Part shown: piece by piece, positions 11,336 through 22,099 of the stretch
How positions within the stretch are numbered: position 1 is the first letter of the stretch
How the letters are laid out: every line of letters begins with the position of its first letter
Source of the DNA: Merluccius polli
Lineage: Eukaryota > Chordata > Actinopteri > Gadiformes > Merlucciidae
Reading direction: 5' to 3'
DNA: 64,000 nucleotides
Assembly: GCA_030340625.1 (NCBI GenBank)
Contig: JAOPHQ010003475.1
Span: forward strand, 39,499-103,498
Translations under genes and position numbers: made by a program
Notes under the pieces: model-generated
Told to the model about the DNA's origin: nothing
Databases searched by the model: none
The model's input: the letters and a program-made list of their open reading frames with translations, nothing else

Positions 11336-11690
11336 TTTGATTTGAACAGGTACGATAACAAATAACTTAACTTTGATTTGAACAGGTACCATAACAAATA
11401 ACTGAACTTTGATTTGAACAGGTACGGTAACAAATAACTGAACTTTGATTTGAACAGGTACCGTAACAAATAACTTAACTTTGATTTGAACAGGTACGGT
11501 AACAAATAACTGAACTTTGATTTGAACAGGTACCGTAACAAATAACTTAACTTTGATTTGAACAGGTACCGTAACAAATAACTTAACTTTGATTTGAACA
11601 GGTACGGTAACAAATAACTGATTTTAACAGGTACCATAACAAACAACTTAACTTTAATTTTTAACAGGTACGATAACAAATAACTATATA
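11336..11690. repeat. 36-bp tandem array between the two Harbinger genes
   Basis: About ten head-to-tail copies of a 36-bp unit containing GATTTGAACAGGTACCGTAA and CAAATAACT, with alternating single-base variants (ACCG/ACGG, CTTAAC/CTGAAC). Copies spread at exactly 36-bp steps (11339, 11375 and so on) until the last two decay. The minus-strand translation SYLLRYLFKSKL repeats because 36 is a multiple of three. It is not coding by any other sign. Confidence 0.95.
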
Positions 11691-11721
11691 CAATACATAT
11701 ATACACTATATACATACATGA

Positions 11722-12750
11722 CTAAGCATAGTCATGCTCTGGGGCAAAACAGAGCCTCGCCATCCTCTGTCTTGCCTCCGCTCCACAGACGGCGTCCTGT
11801 GGTGCTGGTTGTGGCTGGTCCTCAGCAGGTTCGTCCTCCCCGTCCTCCGGCTCCAGCAGGTCACCGTTGCTGAGGCAGATGTTGTGCAGGACCGCACAGC
11901 AGGCGATGACCTCCGGCACATATAGGACATCCACCTCCAGTGCCTTGAAGAAAATCGACCTCCACCTGGTCTTCAGGATGCCGAACGCCCTCTCCACAAC
12001 ACATCTCCCCCTCGATAGATGGCTGTTAAAGCGCACCTGTAGCTGGTTTTGAGGCAGCCTATAGGGCGTCATCAGGCTTATCGGCTGCTCCAGGCACGGG
12101 TAGCCGCCATCCCCGATGATGGAGTAGCCTGGTGGAGGGTACAGCTGTTGGAAATATATTGGGCTGTGCTTCAGCACTCTGGAATCATGTGCTGACCCAG
12201 GGAACCCGATGAACACATCCAGGAATCTTGCTGCGTGGTCGACCACAGCCTGAAATTGAATGGAATAAAACAGCTTCCTATTTAAATAACAGGCTGCGTC
12301 TTCCTTGGGCGGCTTCACCCTCACGTGGCAGCCGTCAATGCTGCCAACCACCCTGGAGAAGGCTGCTGACCCAGCCAAACGGGAGAAGCCAGCTCCCAGG
12401 CGACCCAAATCCCCCTCAGCTGGCAGCCTGATGACCTGCGGCAGGAGGGCGACCACTTTCTTGCTGGTCCTGTGAACAAGCATGTGCACGGTGGACCTGG
12501 GCATGGCAAACGCTCTGCACACCACCCGGTATGATGTGCCACTTGCCAGCCAAAATAAAAAAAACGAGGGCCTCGATGACCGGTCCCCAGCCGTGGTCAT
12601 GGGCAGTGGCAAGGTAGGCCATCAGGGACTGGAAAGTCCCCCTGGACAGGCGGAAGTCCACCCTCAGGTCACTCCCACCGTCAAAGTACAGTGCCAGTAC
12701 TGGCACTGTCTGATTGACCACGCAGTACCGACCAAGGTTTGGATGCTGAA
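11722..12750 (-). pseudogene. HARBI1-like DDE nuclease with one frameshift
   Basis: The exon begins after an acceptor near 12750 (HPNLGRYCVVNQTVPVLALYF), reads through HDHGWGPVIEALVF, and then shifts frame at an A8 run (12557-12564 on plus). From there the C-terminal 290 codons are open. Catalytic motifs are all present: GSIDGCHVRV (first D), IIGDGGYPCL (second D) and GRCVVERAFGILKTRW (E). It ends CFAPEHDYA-stop at 11722. One base fewer in the run would restore a continuous frame, so this is either a very recent mutation or an assembly error. The product would be the excision/integration nuclease for the element. At least one upstream exon is not clearly identified. Confidence 0.85.
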
Positions 12751-13290
12751 GAAAGAACAGAAATAAAGAAAAACATTACCTATTTGTTACTAACAGTCTT
12801 TCTCCTCCTCTCCTCTCTTGCAGGTCCTGGTTTTATTATGTTGTGGCTTTAGTTCCTTTGTTTGTTACATTTTGTTTAACTGCACTATTCAACACTTACA
12901 CACACCATTTCCACTCACATGCCCACTCTACACCACTGATTCTACTGACCTCCACACCTCATGTGCTTTTCTTATAGTTGGTTGACTTTTGTTACAATAA
13001 ATTATCATTATTTACTAAACCTCTCTGTGTCTCCATGTTGTGGCCAAGAGCCAGGCCATAACATATTTAAATTAAATCAATATTAATATTTATCCATAGC
13101 TACATAAGAGAAATCAAACAATTTTTATTCTGTCTGTAACTATCCTCTGCTTTCACTGTTATATTGTCACTGTTTTGACAGTGCACTGTAGAAATGAGAG
13201 CACTGCGCTTATAATTAAGTGTACTGTAGGGATAATGAAGTGCACTCAATGTAAGTGCACTTACGTAAGTGCGCGATTTCAGACACAGCA
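12751..13290. other. Non-coding right end of Harbinger
   Basis: Gene-free. It contains CT-rich sequence, a poly(A)-signal-like AATAAA near 12996 (plus), and subterminal AGTGCACT/GTGCAC motifs from 13180 to the terminus. Confidence 0.6.
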
Positions 13291-13849
13291 GGAGTCTAAA
13301 TGTTTTCAGGATGTGATTTTAGTTGAGATGTAAGCATGATCCTGACATGCATATTTGTTCAGATAAGATAGGATAGACTTTACTGATTCCACACTGACAT
13401 TCACTTGTTACACTGGTTCATAATATAAGGTGGATAATATAAGGTGGATAATAAAATACTCATAAATAAACAAATAGGGTCATCCTGGTGGCTCTGCTAT
13501 ATACATACAGTATTTGTCAAAATTTGGACATCATGGCTACCGTAACTACTACTACAACTTAACTGAGTAGTGCTTGCCATAATATGAATTATTACAGTAG
13601 TTAAATAAAGCTATTTACTGTATGCCAACACTGCCTCTGAACACAATTGATCTTCACTATTGAAAAGGTACACTTATTAATTGAAAGCTTTCCAGATGAC
13701 CATTTGACTCAATTTCTTTTAAGCTGCAGCCAAGTCATATTCCCCATTTGCAATTTGTGAATCATGTTATAAGTTAGGCTACTTGACACCTGCTAAAGAA
13801 ATGACATAATGCAAAAAATTTCAGCACCACTCCACACATAACCATGTTT
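13291..13849. other. AT-rich spacer, nothing assigned
   Basis: Unique-looking AT-rich sequence between the Harbinger terminus and the CAGACAG minisatellite. It includes a short repeat (TATAAGGTGGATAA twice, 13424-13452) and an AGATAAGATAGGATAGACTT motif resembling LINE tails. No coding evidence. Confidence 0.5.
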
Positions 13850-14672
13850 TATAATGCAGACAGACAGAACACAGACAGAGACAGCACACAGAAACGGACA
13901 AGACACAGTCAGCAGAGAGACAAACAGGATACAGACAGCAGAGAGAGAGACAGCAGAGAGACAGATAGGGCACAAACAGCAGAGAGGCAGACAGGATACA
14001 GACAGCAGAGAGGCAGACAGGACACTGACAGCAAAAAGACAAACAGGATACAGACAGCAGAGAGACACATAGGACACAGACAGCAGAGAGACAGATAAGG
14101 CACAGACAGCAGAGAGACAGACAGGGCACAGACAGCAGATAGACAGATAGGGCACAGACAGCAGAGAGACAGACAGGATACAGACAGCAGAGAGAGAGAC
14201 GGCAAAGAGACAAATAGGACAGACAGCAGAGAGACAGATGAGGCACAGACAGCAGAGAGACAGGGCACAGACAGCAGAGAGGCAGACAGGATACAGACAG
14301 ACAGGACGCAGACAGCACACAGAAAACAGAGACAGACAAGACACAGTCAACAGAGAGACAAACAGGATACAGACAGCAGAGAGAAACAGCAGAGAGACAG
14401 ATAGGGCACAAACAGCAGAGAGACAGTCAGGGCACAGACAGCAGAGAGAGGCAGACAGGATACAGACATCAGAGAGGCAGACAGGGCACAGACAGCACAC
14501 AGAAAACAGACAGACAAGACAGTCAGGAGAGAGACAAACAGGATACAGACAGCAGAGAGACAGATAGGGCACAGGCAGCAGAGAGGCACACAGGATACAG
14601 ACAGACAGACAGGATGCAGACAAGACACAGACAAGACACAGACAGCAGAGACAGACCGACAGACAGATAGAC
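13850..14672. repeat. CAGACAG/AGCAGAGAGA minisatellite (about 0.8 kb)
   Basis: Dozens of imperfect units built from CAGACAGCAGAGAGACAG plus GATACAGACAG or GGCACAGACAG. The lack of TAA/TAG/TGA in several frames produces long Cys/Leu/Ser/Val-rich (minus) and Gln/Thr/Arg-rich (plus) open frames, which are artefacts. It sits directly after the recombinase segment ending LNPEVV (14680). It may therefore have replaced or pushed apart the rest of the catalytic domain. Confidence 0.93.
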
Positions 14673-14679
14673 TGTGACA

Positions 14680-14925
14680 ACCTCAGGGTTCAAAAAAAGA
14701 GCAACTTTTCTCCCTCTTTTGCCCATTATTTCCACCCTGCTGAAGTGCCTGGCCAGTTTTCGCTCAAATGGTGTGAGACCAACAGATATGTCCTCATGGA
14801 GTTCAGTTTGGTCTCTTTTCTTGAAAGACTCAAGTGTCATTTTCGACACTTCTCCTGCACGACGTCGGTTGAATATAATTATTTGCGCAAGCGTTACTCT
14901 GGCAAGTTCCGCATATGTCTGTGGA
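14680..14925 (-). pseudogene. Tyrosine-recombinase-like catalytic segment, first part
   Basis: Minus-strand reading from the L1 junction gives PQTYAELARVTLAQIIIFNRRR, then AGEVSKMTLESF and FERKLARHFSRVEIMGKRGR. It continues exactly from the core segment at 17083-17280 once the L1 insertion is removed. The F-N-R-R-R/A-G-E-V motif matches the first catalytic-arginine region of tyrosine recombinases. The later H-x-x-R and Tyr region was not found anywhere between 14680 and 9600, so the domain appears incomplete here. Confidence 0.65.
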
Positions 14926-15090
14926 GACTCATGCTCTTTTTTTTAATTTAAATGTATTTATTGAGTTTTCCATTTTTTTACAAAAGAACACCAAATAAAA
15001 ACAGACTTAATAATAACATCAAATAAAATATAGTAAAAGTAAAATAAAAATACATATGTAGAAGAAAACAAAATATATCCATATACATAC

Positions 15091-15141
<51 letters not shown>

Positions 15142-17082
15142 CATACATATGTATGTCAATGTACGCATAACCACACACATATAAATGCGTAGATTAATAA
15201 AGTAAGAAAGAAAAAAAAAAAAGAAAAAAATCCGCGGGTACTACCTGACCTCTAAAGCAGAGGCTGTATTTATCCCTCCCTCACTTCATCAAGCATCTGA
15301 GAGAGATCCTTGTCCCTGATGTAGTTAATGAATGGGCCCCATATTACTTAAAACTTTTCTTGTTTGTCCCTGAGTGTATACGTAATTTTTTCTAGAGGCA
15401 GACATAACGACATTTCTTTGAACCACTGTCTAATACTTGGTCTCCCATTACTTTTCCATGTTAATGCAATCAATCTTTTGGCCTGTAACAGGCAAATGTT
15501 TACAAAGATCTGTTTTCCTCTACTTATATTGTGTTTCTTTGGATAGATGCCTAGAATAAAAAGTTTAGGTTCTATTATTATTCGGATTGATAAAATGTCC
15601 TGTATAGTTTTTCCAACTTCATTCCAGAATTCACTTATTCTCGGACACTTCCATATACAGTGGATAAGTGTTCCCTTGTCGTCCCCACATCTTGTGCACA
15701 AATCTGGAATATTGGGATTAAATTTATTTAGTTTTTCTGGTGTAATATACACTCTCATTAACCAGTTGTATTGCAGCAATTTTAACCTTGTATTGGCAGT
15801 TTGAGACTGAGCATTCTTACATGCCACAATCCACTCTTCATTAGTAATTTCCTTTTGTAGATCACCTTCCCATGAATTTAGTTTAGAATCTGATGATTCG
15901 GATGAATTGTCACTCAAAAGATTGTAAATAGCTGAAATAATTCTTTTCTCAAAGGGATTTTTAATTCGATTTTTCTCCAGTGTAGCTAAAGTTGGGATGG
16001 TAATGGATTGGTTCTGATAGGATCTAATAAAACTTGTGAGTTGTAAATATTTGAAGAAGTGTTTATGGGGAATGTTATACATACTCACTAGGTCCTTAAA
16101 CGTTTTAAGATGGCCGTCTTCAGGATTATAAATATCCTTAATTTGCTTTAGTCCTCTATCAGCCCATAATTTGAACCCACCATCAGCCCTTCCTGGTACA
16201 AAATGGTTATTACCCCAAATTGGACTAAACCTGGAAAGAACAGAAGTTTCCTTGTGGTATTTATGTACATCATACCAAACCACAATCATGTTCTTAACTA
16301 TCGGATTCGTGGTTTTCTTTTTAAGGTTTTTAAAAGTGTCCGAATATATATATGCAGGTAATGGAATCTTTTCAGAGCTGGATTCAATGTCTTTCCATAC
16401 TGGCGAGTTCTCTGTGTGGTAATAATACCTCATAGTTCTAATTTGAGTAGCCCAGTAATACCATAATAAATTGGGGCATTGGAGCCCTCCCCTGTCATAT
16501 GGTAGATACAGTAGGGACAAACGAAGTCTGGGGCGTTTATTTTTCCAAATAAAATTGCAAAAAAGTTTCTTGAATCTAGGAAAGAAGTCTGGAGGAGGCG
16601 GCAAAGGGATATTTTGGAAAAGGTACAATAATTTGGGCAGAATACTCATCTTCAATATATTGATTCTTCCTAATAGGGAGATTGGAAGTGTTGACCATTT
16701 TTCAAGTGATTCACAAGTAGATCCGATAGCAGGATTGTAATTGGCTTGAACAATTTCTTCAATTTTGTGAGTGATTTGAATACCTAAGTATGTGAAACTA
16801 TTGACTGAATTGAATTGACTTGCACAAGTCGGTGGGCTATTTCTATCATTCGAATTACACAATAAAATGGAGGATTTGGAGGTGTTAACTTTGTAACCCG
16901 GTATATCACCGAATCTTTTAATAAGGTCCATAAGCGCTGGGATGGATTTATCCAATTTCTTTAGAAAAATAATGACATCATCAGCATAAAGAGCCAGACG
17001 GTGTTCTACTTGACCTATGCATATGCCTGAGATCAGTGAGTGATGTCTTATTGCAATTGCTAAAGGCGACTCATGCTCTTTT
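14926..17082 (-). mobile_element. L1-type LINE insertion, 5'-truncated, with 15-bp duplication
   Basis: The insert spans 14941-17067. It is flanked by identical GACTCATGCTCTTTT at 14926-14940 and 17068-17082. The A-rich 3' end lies at the left (T-run from 14937 on plus), so the element is on the minus strand and truncated at its 5' end inside the reverse transcriptase. The 3' UTR contains a TATATG microsatellite (15088-15155). Removing the insert rejoins the recombinase-like reading across NLKEHESP / PQTYAELARV. Confidence 0.92.
15348..17067 (-). CDS. L1-type reverse transcriptase, C-terminal 570 residues
   Basis: One uninterrupted frame starts at LAIAIRHHSLISGICIG and contains the catalytic box LALYADDVIIFLKK. 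It then has the thumb region (SKSSILLCN, SFTYLGIQI), the DRGGLQCPNLLWYYWA motif of L1-type RTs, and a C-terminal C-x-x-C-x8-H-x4-C zinc knuckle (CTRCGDDKGTLIHCIWKC). The stop is at 15348. The endonuclease and the first half of RT are absent, so it cannot retrotranspose alone. The frame is open because the insertion is young or conserved. It also reads through from the upstream recombinase-like ORF without a stop. Confidence 0.88.
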
Positions 17083-18290
17083 AAATTTTCAACAGCGTCA
17101 GCTGATTTTTGTTCCAGGTACTGGTGGAACCACTGCACGTCCTGTGTAAATGGTATTGTTGATGGTTTATTAAACTTTGATTTGTTCAAAGTTGCAAGAG
17201 CAGTGTGGGAGATGAGTTCTGTCCATTCTTTTGAACATAGAGATTGGAATCGCTCTGCTGCACTGATCATCTTCTGCTGCAATGGCCCTGCAGATGAGAA
17301 TGTCCCCGATCTTCTTTAGAGAACGCCCTAATTTCAAAGCAAGACTCGGTGTGCGATATGAATGCTTGTCTTCATCAAAGCCTGCAATATCTCGCACAGC
17401 CTCAATGACTTTGTAAAAATTGTTCGGTTTTGCAGCGTCTTCAAAACTGAATATTGAATACTTTTTTCTCAGGCTCAACAAGAGCCTTCCCATTTCTCGA
17501 ACTTTCTGTCTTATATATTCAGATTTTGTTGGATCATTGCCATGTTTATTGTAAAGAGACTGACCGAATTGCAGTATAAGGAAATCGTTTCGAGCAACAG
17601 ATGCTACCTCATCCTGTTTCATATTTCCAAGGACCTTCCATAAACCAGGAGAGATAGCTTTGGAAAATGTTGCCTCTGCAATATCAGCCAGTGCTAGGAC
17701 TTTGGTCTGACCAGTTGCTTCAGTGTCCAGTCCTGTCTTTGAAGGGCATCGATGCAGGTGGCGCCACAGTTCCTTGCGTACAAACATGCCTTTACAATAC
17801 AAACAGTGAACATAGTTTTTTGTTTAGTGACTGTTTTTTTCCCGGTCTTCTTTTTACTTTCAGAGGTCCACTCTGATTCTCCATAACCATTTGATTGTGT
17901 TGGTAATTACCTCGGTTACGGAGCTTCTCGAGCAATCTTTCTCTAGAGTGTGGAGGAAACATGAATGCTTCAGCAATAGCCGGTTCTTCTTTTTCATGCT
18001 TTTTAAGGTGACGTGCAATTTTAGACTGAGGTATATTGCAGACATAACAGTAATTTCTGTTGGTGCAAATTGGGGTTTGGGTTTACAGTGTCTGATGTGG
18101 TGCTCTTGGAAGCAGCCCCGTCCCCATGTTCAGTGCAGTTTATGTGTTGTTCAACACTCTCTGTACTCTCCTTAAACGTTGACGAAGTCGATGCAGTCTT
18201 GGGATGAGGTGTAAAATCGTCAACAGTGCTGGATCCATCACTGAGGAAGTCTCTGCAATGACGTCTTCCAGACCGGAAGATTCAATGTCC
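17083..18290 (-). pseudogene. C2H2 fingers and recombinase core of the SET/recombinase-like gene
   Basis: An exon starting near 18290 (acceptor TTCTTAG/GACATTG) encodes a Ser/Thr-rich linker and then a first finger, NYCYVCNIPQSKIARHLKKH, followed by EAFMFPPHSRERS. A second finger follows at about 17795: YCKGMFVRKELWRHLHRC. Then comes an open helical segment with ISPGLWKVLGNMKQDEVA, GQSLYNKHGN, VREMGRLLLSLRKK and PSLALKLGRSLKKIGDILI, which I take as the SAM-like core-binding region. A frameshift near 17275 separates this from SAAERFQSLCSKEWTELI and FTQDVQWFHQYLE. At least two more frame breaks lie between 17802 and 18290. Confidence 0.7.
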
Positions 18291-20048
18291 TAAGAAAATG
18301 AAAAAACAAATTAAGTCACAGTTTAACACTAAAGTCAGAGGTGGAGGATTTAAATAAAGTAAACGTACCACTGATGAATTGCTCCTGATGAAACATGTTT
18401 TGTGCCATGATCTTGAACACACTGAAAGCATGTTAAAAATGCGTTAGTTTTGAACATGCTATGCAAAGAAATGTATATAAAAGATGTAGGTAACTCCAGT
18501 AGGAACTTAGCTATACTGAAATTATGATTGTTTAGCTGGAATTTGTTTCAAACAAAAGTAGAAACAAACAATACGAAATTTGTGACAATGATACTCATAC
18601 TCATCATACACATTTACATTTCAAAGCAAGCCATTTTAGACTGGAGAAGGGTCCTCTGCAGTCTTGACAATGGTTCAAAGAGGAGACAACTGCACTGAAG
18701 ACTTGGTGGTGGCACTGAGAATAAATATATTAAAATAGTAGTAAGAATATGAACTACAAAACATTTCTGCCACAACTAATATTTGAGGTCTAAGCATTGA
18801 GGCATATGTCAATTACTCTTTAAAGCAGAATATGATATGGACGTGAATGTTATGGTGCTGCTATATTGACAACTATATAAAACTTTGAGTCATATGTGAA
18901 GAAATACGATGGTCCTTACAAGGAGAGCTGTCCTTACAACTCAGGTTAGAGATGCACCACTAACACAAGTGACACAACCTACTCACACAATGGGCTCATC
19001 TCTATTCAAATTTGACAAGTTATGTGCTGTCCTTACAAGACACACTGCGACCTGACAGCCCTTAATCTTATCAGGTATTCTGAAACATTCCAACAGCTTC
19101 TGTCCGACCCAAAGTGTAGAGATACTGGAGTGCAGTGTTTCCCCTATATTCATTCAGCAGCGGTGCAGCGCCGCTGCCAGATTACGAGCGCCACTGCTGA
19201 AATTTCACAAGATCATTAATGTCAATGCGCTACTAATGATTTTTACTCGCACTGTGAGCATAACACAGCGTTATTTTGGACTTTTATTGAGTCATTAATT
19301 AGCGCAGCAAATCATGTGGGACCCTCTTCTCATTCTTCAAAAGACATCTACGTATAATGTAACATTCAAGTTTATAAACGTTAGAGCAGCAAGTAGCATA
19401 AGTAGCGTAACGTCAGCATAACGTAGAGTAGCGTAGCTCCTTATGGCAATGTGCAACAAGTGAGTAAGCATTGAAAGTGACGGTGAAACAATAAGAGCGA
19501 ACAGAGCAGCAACAGCACAGAGAGAGATTAGCAAGAAGTTGACAGAAGATGTAGTTTGTCAGTTAATAAATGCTACAGCTTCTAATGCTAACGGTAACAG
19601 TACGTGTTTTAGCTGCCAAGTAGCGTTAGCTACATTCATTTTCTGCTTGTCATTACTACCTGTGTGTGTCCAGAGGAGTAGTGAGTGACGCAAAGAGAGG
19701 AGCAGAGAGAGGAGCGAGGAAAGGAGCAGACAGGAGTAAGGAAAGGAGTGAGGAGAGGACCAGGGAGAGATGCAAAGAGAGGAGCAGAGAGAGGAGTGAG
19801 GAAAGGAGCAGACAGGAGTAAGGAAAGGAGCAGACAGGAGTAAGGAAAGGAGCAGAGAGAAGAGCGAGGAAAGGAGCAGGGAAAGATGCAAGGAGAGGTG
19901 CGAGGAGCAGGATCTAAAGACTTTTCCACAATGAATATAGTTCATACTTCATAAAAATCAAGTTTCCATCTAAAAACAGCCCAGTACAGTACTTTGCCCA
20001 AGCCACCTGCATCAAACATCTTGTCAGTGTGTGAAAGAATATCTTAAG
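18291..20048. other. Intron-like sequence; partial hAT-like end
   Basis: AT-rich with no clear exon. At 19134 the sequence GCAGTGTTTCCCCTATAT resembles a fish hAT terminus, but no matching end is evident. A GA-rich minisatellite lies at 19675-19915 and is listed separately. Confidence 0.5.
19675..19915. repeat. GA-rich minisatellite
   Basis: Imperfect tandem units of GGAGCAGAGAGAGGAG and GGAGCAGACAGGAGTAAGGA. The Ser/Leu/Phe-rich minus-strand frames across it are artefacts of the repeat. Confidence 0.9.
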
Positions 20049-20054
20049 ACTTAC

Positions 20055-22099
20055 TTCAGCTGGCGTGTCAGGCGTTTGTGTCGTGTCAGAGCCGTCTTTG
20101 TTTCACCACAGAATTCCTGGAGATAAGAGATAGGTGCAAATTTAAAAAATGTAATAGTAATGAACAGTAATAATGAATTTTCATGCAGCACTTATTGTGC
20201 TACAACACTGGCAATTTGTCCGACAGACATCACATTGCAGCAAGTAGGATGACGTGTAGGGTTGGGTATCGAGGATCGAGGTTCGATTGGAACCGGGACT
20301 AGCTTTCCGATTCTCCCGGAATCGTTGCAGAATTTAACTTTCGGTTCCTAGTTTCGATTCCTAGCCCGCCGACCGGAGCTGCCAAACACTAAAGAAGAAG
20401 CGTCCACCGTCTTAACAACAGCAGCTAGTGAATGACTGCACAGTGGTCAGGATCAAACTGATTTATTTCGTGTACTTTTCTTATCAACATTATTTGCTCC
20501 GGTCGCTGTAACGTGCCTCTCTCTCATCCACTCCAAAAACTCACACACACACTCACTCTACCCCTCCCACTCCGCATACGAGCCTGCGGCTTAAAGGGCC
20601 AGTCCCTAATTTTACAACAGCGGAAATCTGTCCGGTTTTCATCTTCTGTTCATTCTGTTTACATATTATTATTATTATTATTATTATTAATATGTCGATT
20701 CGACATTAATAATAATAATAATAATGGCTATTCTGCTCCAGATTAGCCCATCAGTGGAGGCATGTTAACATGTTTCATGAGTTAAAAATAAAGTTAAAGT
20801 GTACCTCTGCGAAATGTATTCATTATTTATAATATTATTATATTCAAGTTCATAGATTTGATATTTGTATTGTAGTTTAAAACAGCCCTCTGAGAAATTC
20901 ATAGTAAAGTTCATAAAAAGTTCATAGAATTAAAATTGATGAAGGTCAGACTATTTCATTCAGAAAGACCGTTGGATAGCTGGCTCATTTAAAACAAATT
21001 TTTACCCTGCCTCTTAAAAGAATCGGAATCGAGAATCGTTAGGAACCGGAATCGAAACAAGGAATCGGAATCGCTCAAATTCAAACGATACCCAACCCTA
21101 ATGACGTGTTGTGTAGGTGTTTTTTTCACACTATAACCAAAGACAACAAGTGGCTGTAATATTACAAAACACAACTTGCCGTTTCGTTTTCTGCTGAGGT
21201 TTTTGTCTTTGACTCATAGGTTTTGGGTTCCTTACGTGGTGCCTGCAATTGTACAGAGGAAATGTATGCCATTGTCATAAAATTTCTCTTGAAATCTGAC
21301 CTTCCTTTCCATAAATCACATATCATAATTAACAGGGATGATTAATACAGTGTGTTGATTCACAACATGTATACACTACAATACATTATTTCACTCTAAT
21401 AACTTTGGCTGCTCAAGCCCCTCACTGATCATGATATACATTACCTGAAGACATGTGAAATTCTCATACTAAATTCTATAACACTGTACAAATGTCTCTT
21501 CATGAAGTGAATTCCTGAGATAAGTACTCATACTAATGTTACTTTCCCTCTCATTTAACAAACACCATTATTAAGAGAATTATTAAGAACACCAGAACAT
21601 TAACTCACTATTGAGCGCCATGGCCATGGGGAATCACCGTAGTCGTATGCAAGTTCCTCTCCGGGAAATATGTCCCTAACTGCAAAAAGGCACAAGTGTG
21701 GCCTTCCTTTGAGAAATATTTTTTTCATTTTGCAGTTAGGATTCATATGGTTATCATTTACTAGGCGCCCAAGTGTCCCATCTTCTTCAGAAGCATCTAT
21801 GCTGTAAGACAAATAGTCCAAAATATAAAAAAATATAAAAATATATAAAAATTGCCTGCGAATAACTAATTCAAGATGTCATGACAGAAACATTTTCAGT
21901 GTAAGCCTCCTTTGTAAACTCATTAAATCATACATGCAATATTAGTTGAAAAATTTAATTCATATCAATCATACATTATGAATTCAAAATGTTGATATAA
22001 AAGATACATTTTTCTATATTTTAGTAAATTGACAAGCAACACACTTACCAATAGGACCTTCCATTCCAAATGAAGTCAAATAAATATGGGTTGTTAAGG
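20055..22099 (-). pseudogene. KMT5A-like SET domain and linker exons
   Basis: The exon at about 22049-22099 ends FDFIWNGRSY and splices (GTAAGT donor) to 21609-21801. That exon encodes CIDASEEDGTLGRLVND, NCKMKKIF, GRPHLCLFAVRDIFPGEELA and YDYGDSPWPW. These are the SET motif with N-x-x-x-N and the G-E-E-L-x-Y-D-Y core of SET8/KMT5A-type lysine methyltransferases. Linker exons follow at about 21181-21241 (PRKEPKTYESKTKTS; GC-type donor) and about 20055-20095 (GSDTTQTPDTPAE). N-terminal SET residues upstream of 22099 are not evident, so the domain may be truncated. It sits in the same order and strand as the finger and recombinase exons. By recall, this matches a fish multi-copy protein family with all these domains. 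Confidence 0.68.
20257..21100. mobile_element. hAT MITE (844 bp), TAGGGTTGGGTATCG termini
   Basis: Ends TAGGGTTGGGTATCGAGG and CGATACCCAACCCTA are inverted. The perfect 8-bp duplication ATGACGTG is at 20249-20256 and 21101-21108. The interior is GAATCGG/CCGATTC-rich near both ends with a (TTA)n palindromic centre at 20666-20724. There is no transposase. Confidence 0.93.

Larger units (their letters stand above)
9631..13290. mobile_element. Harbinger-type DNA transposon, nearly complete (3.66 kb)
   Basis: The left end TGCTGTGTCTGAAATTGCGC (9631) is matched by the right end GCGCGATTTCAGACACAGCA (to 13290), an imperfect inverted pair that continues with GTAAGTG/CACTTAC motifs. The flanking trinucleotide GGA is present on both sides (9628-9630 and 13291-13293), fitting the 3-bp duplications of this superfamily. 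Subterminal copies of AGTGCACT cluster at both ends. Inside are two divergently placed genes: a Myb/trihelix-like protein (plus) and a HARBI1-like nuclease (minus). They are separated by a 36-bp tandem array. Only one homopolymer frameshift disables it. Confidence 0.9.

Noticed and set aside
13793..14680. Long open frames (up to 295 codons) on both strands
   Set aside because: They lie wholly in the CAGACAG minisatellite, are low-complexity Cys/Leu/Ser or Gln/Thr/Arg translations, and arise because the repeat lacks stop codons.
15348..17282. A genuine 644-aa fusion gene
   Set aside because: The N-terminal 72 residues and the rest belong to different elements joined by an L1 insertion with a 15-bp duplication; treated as two features.
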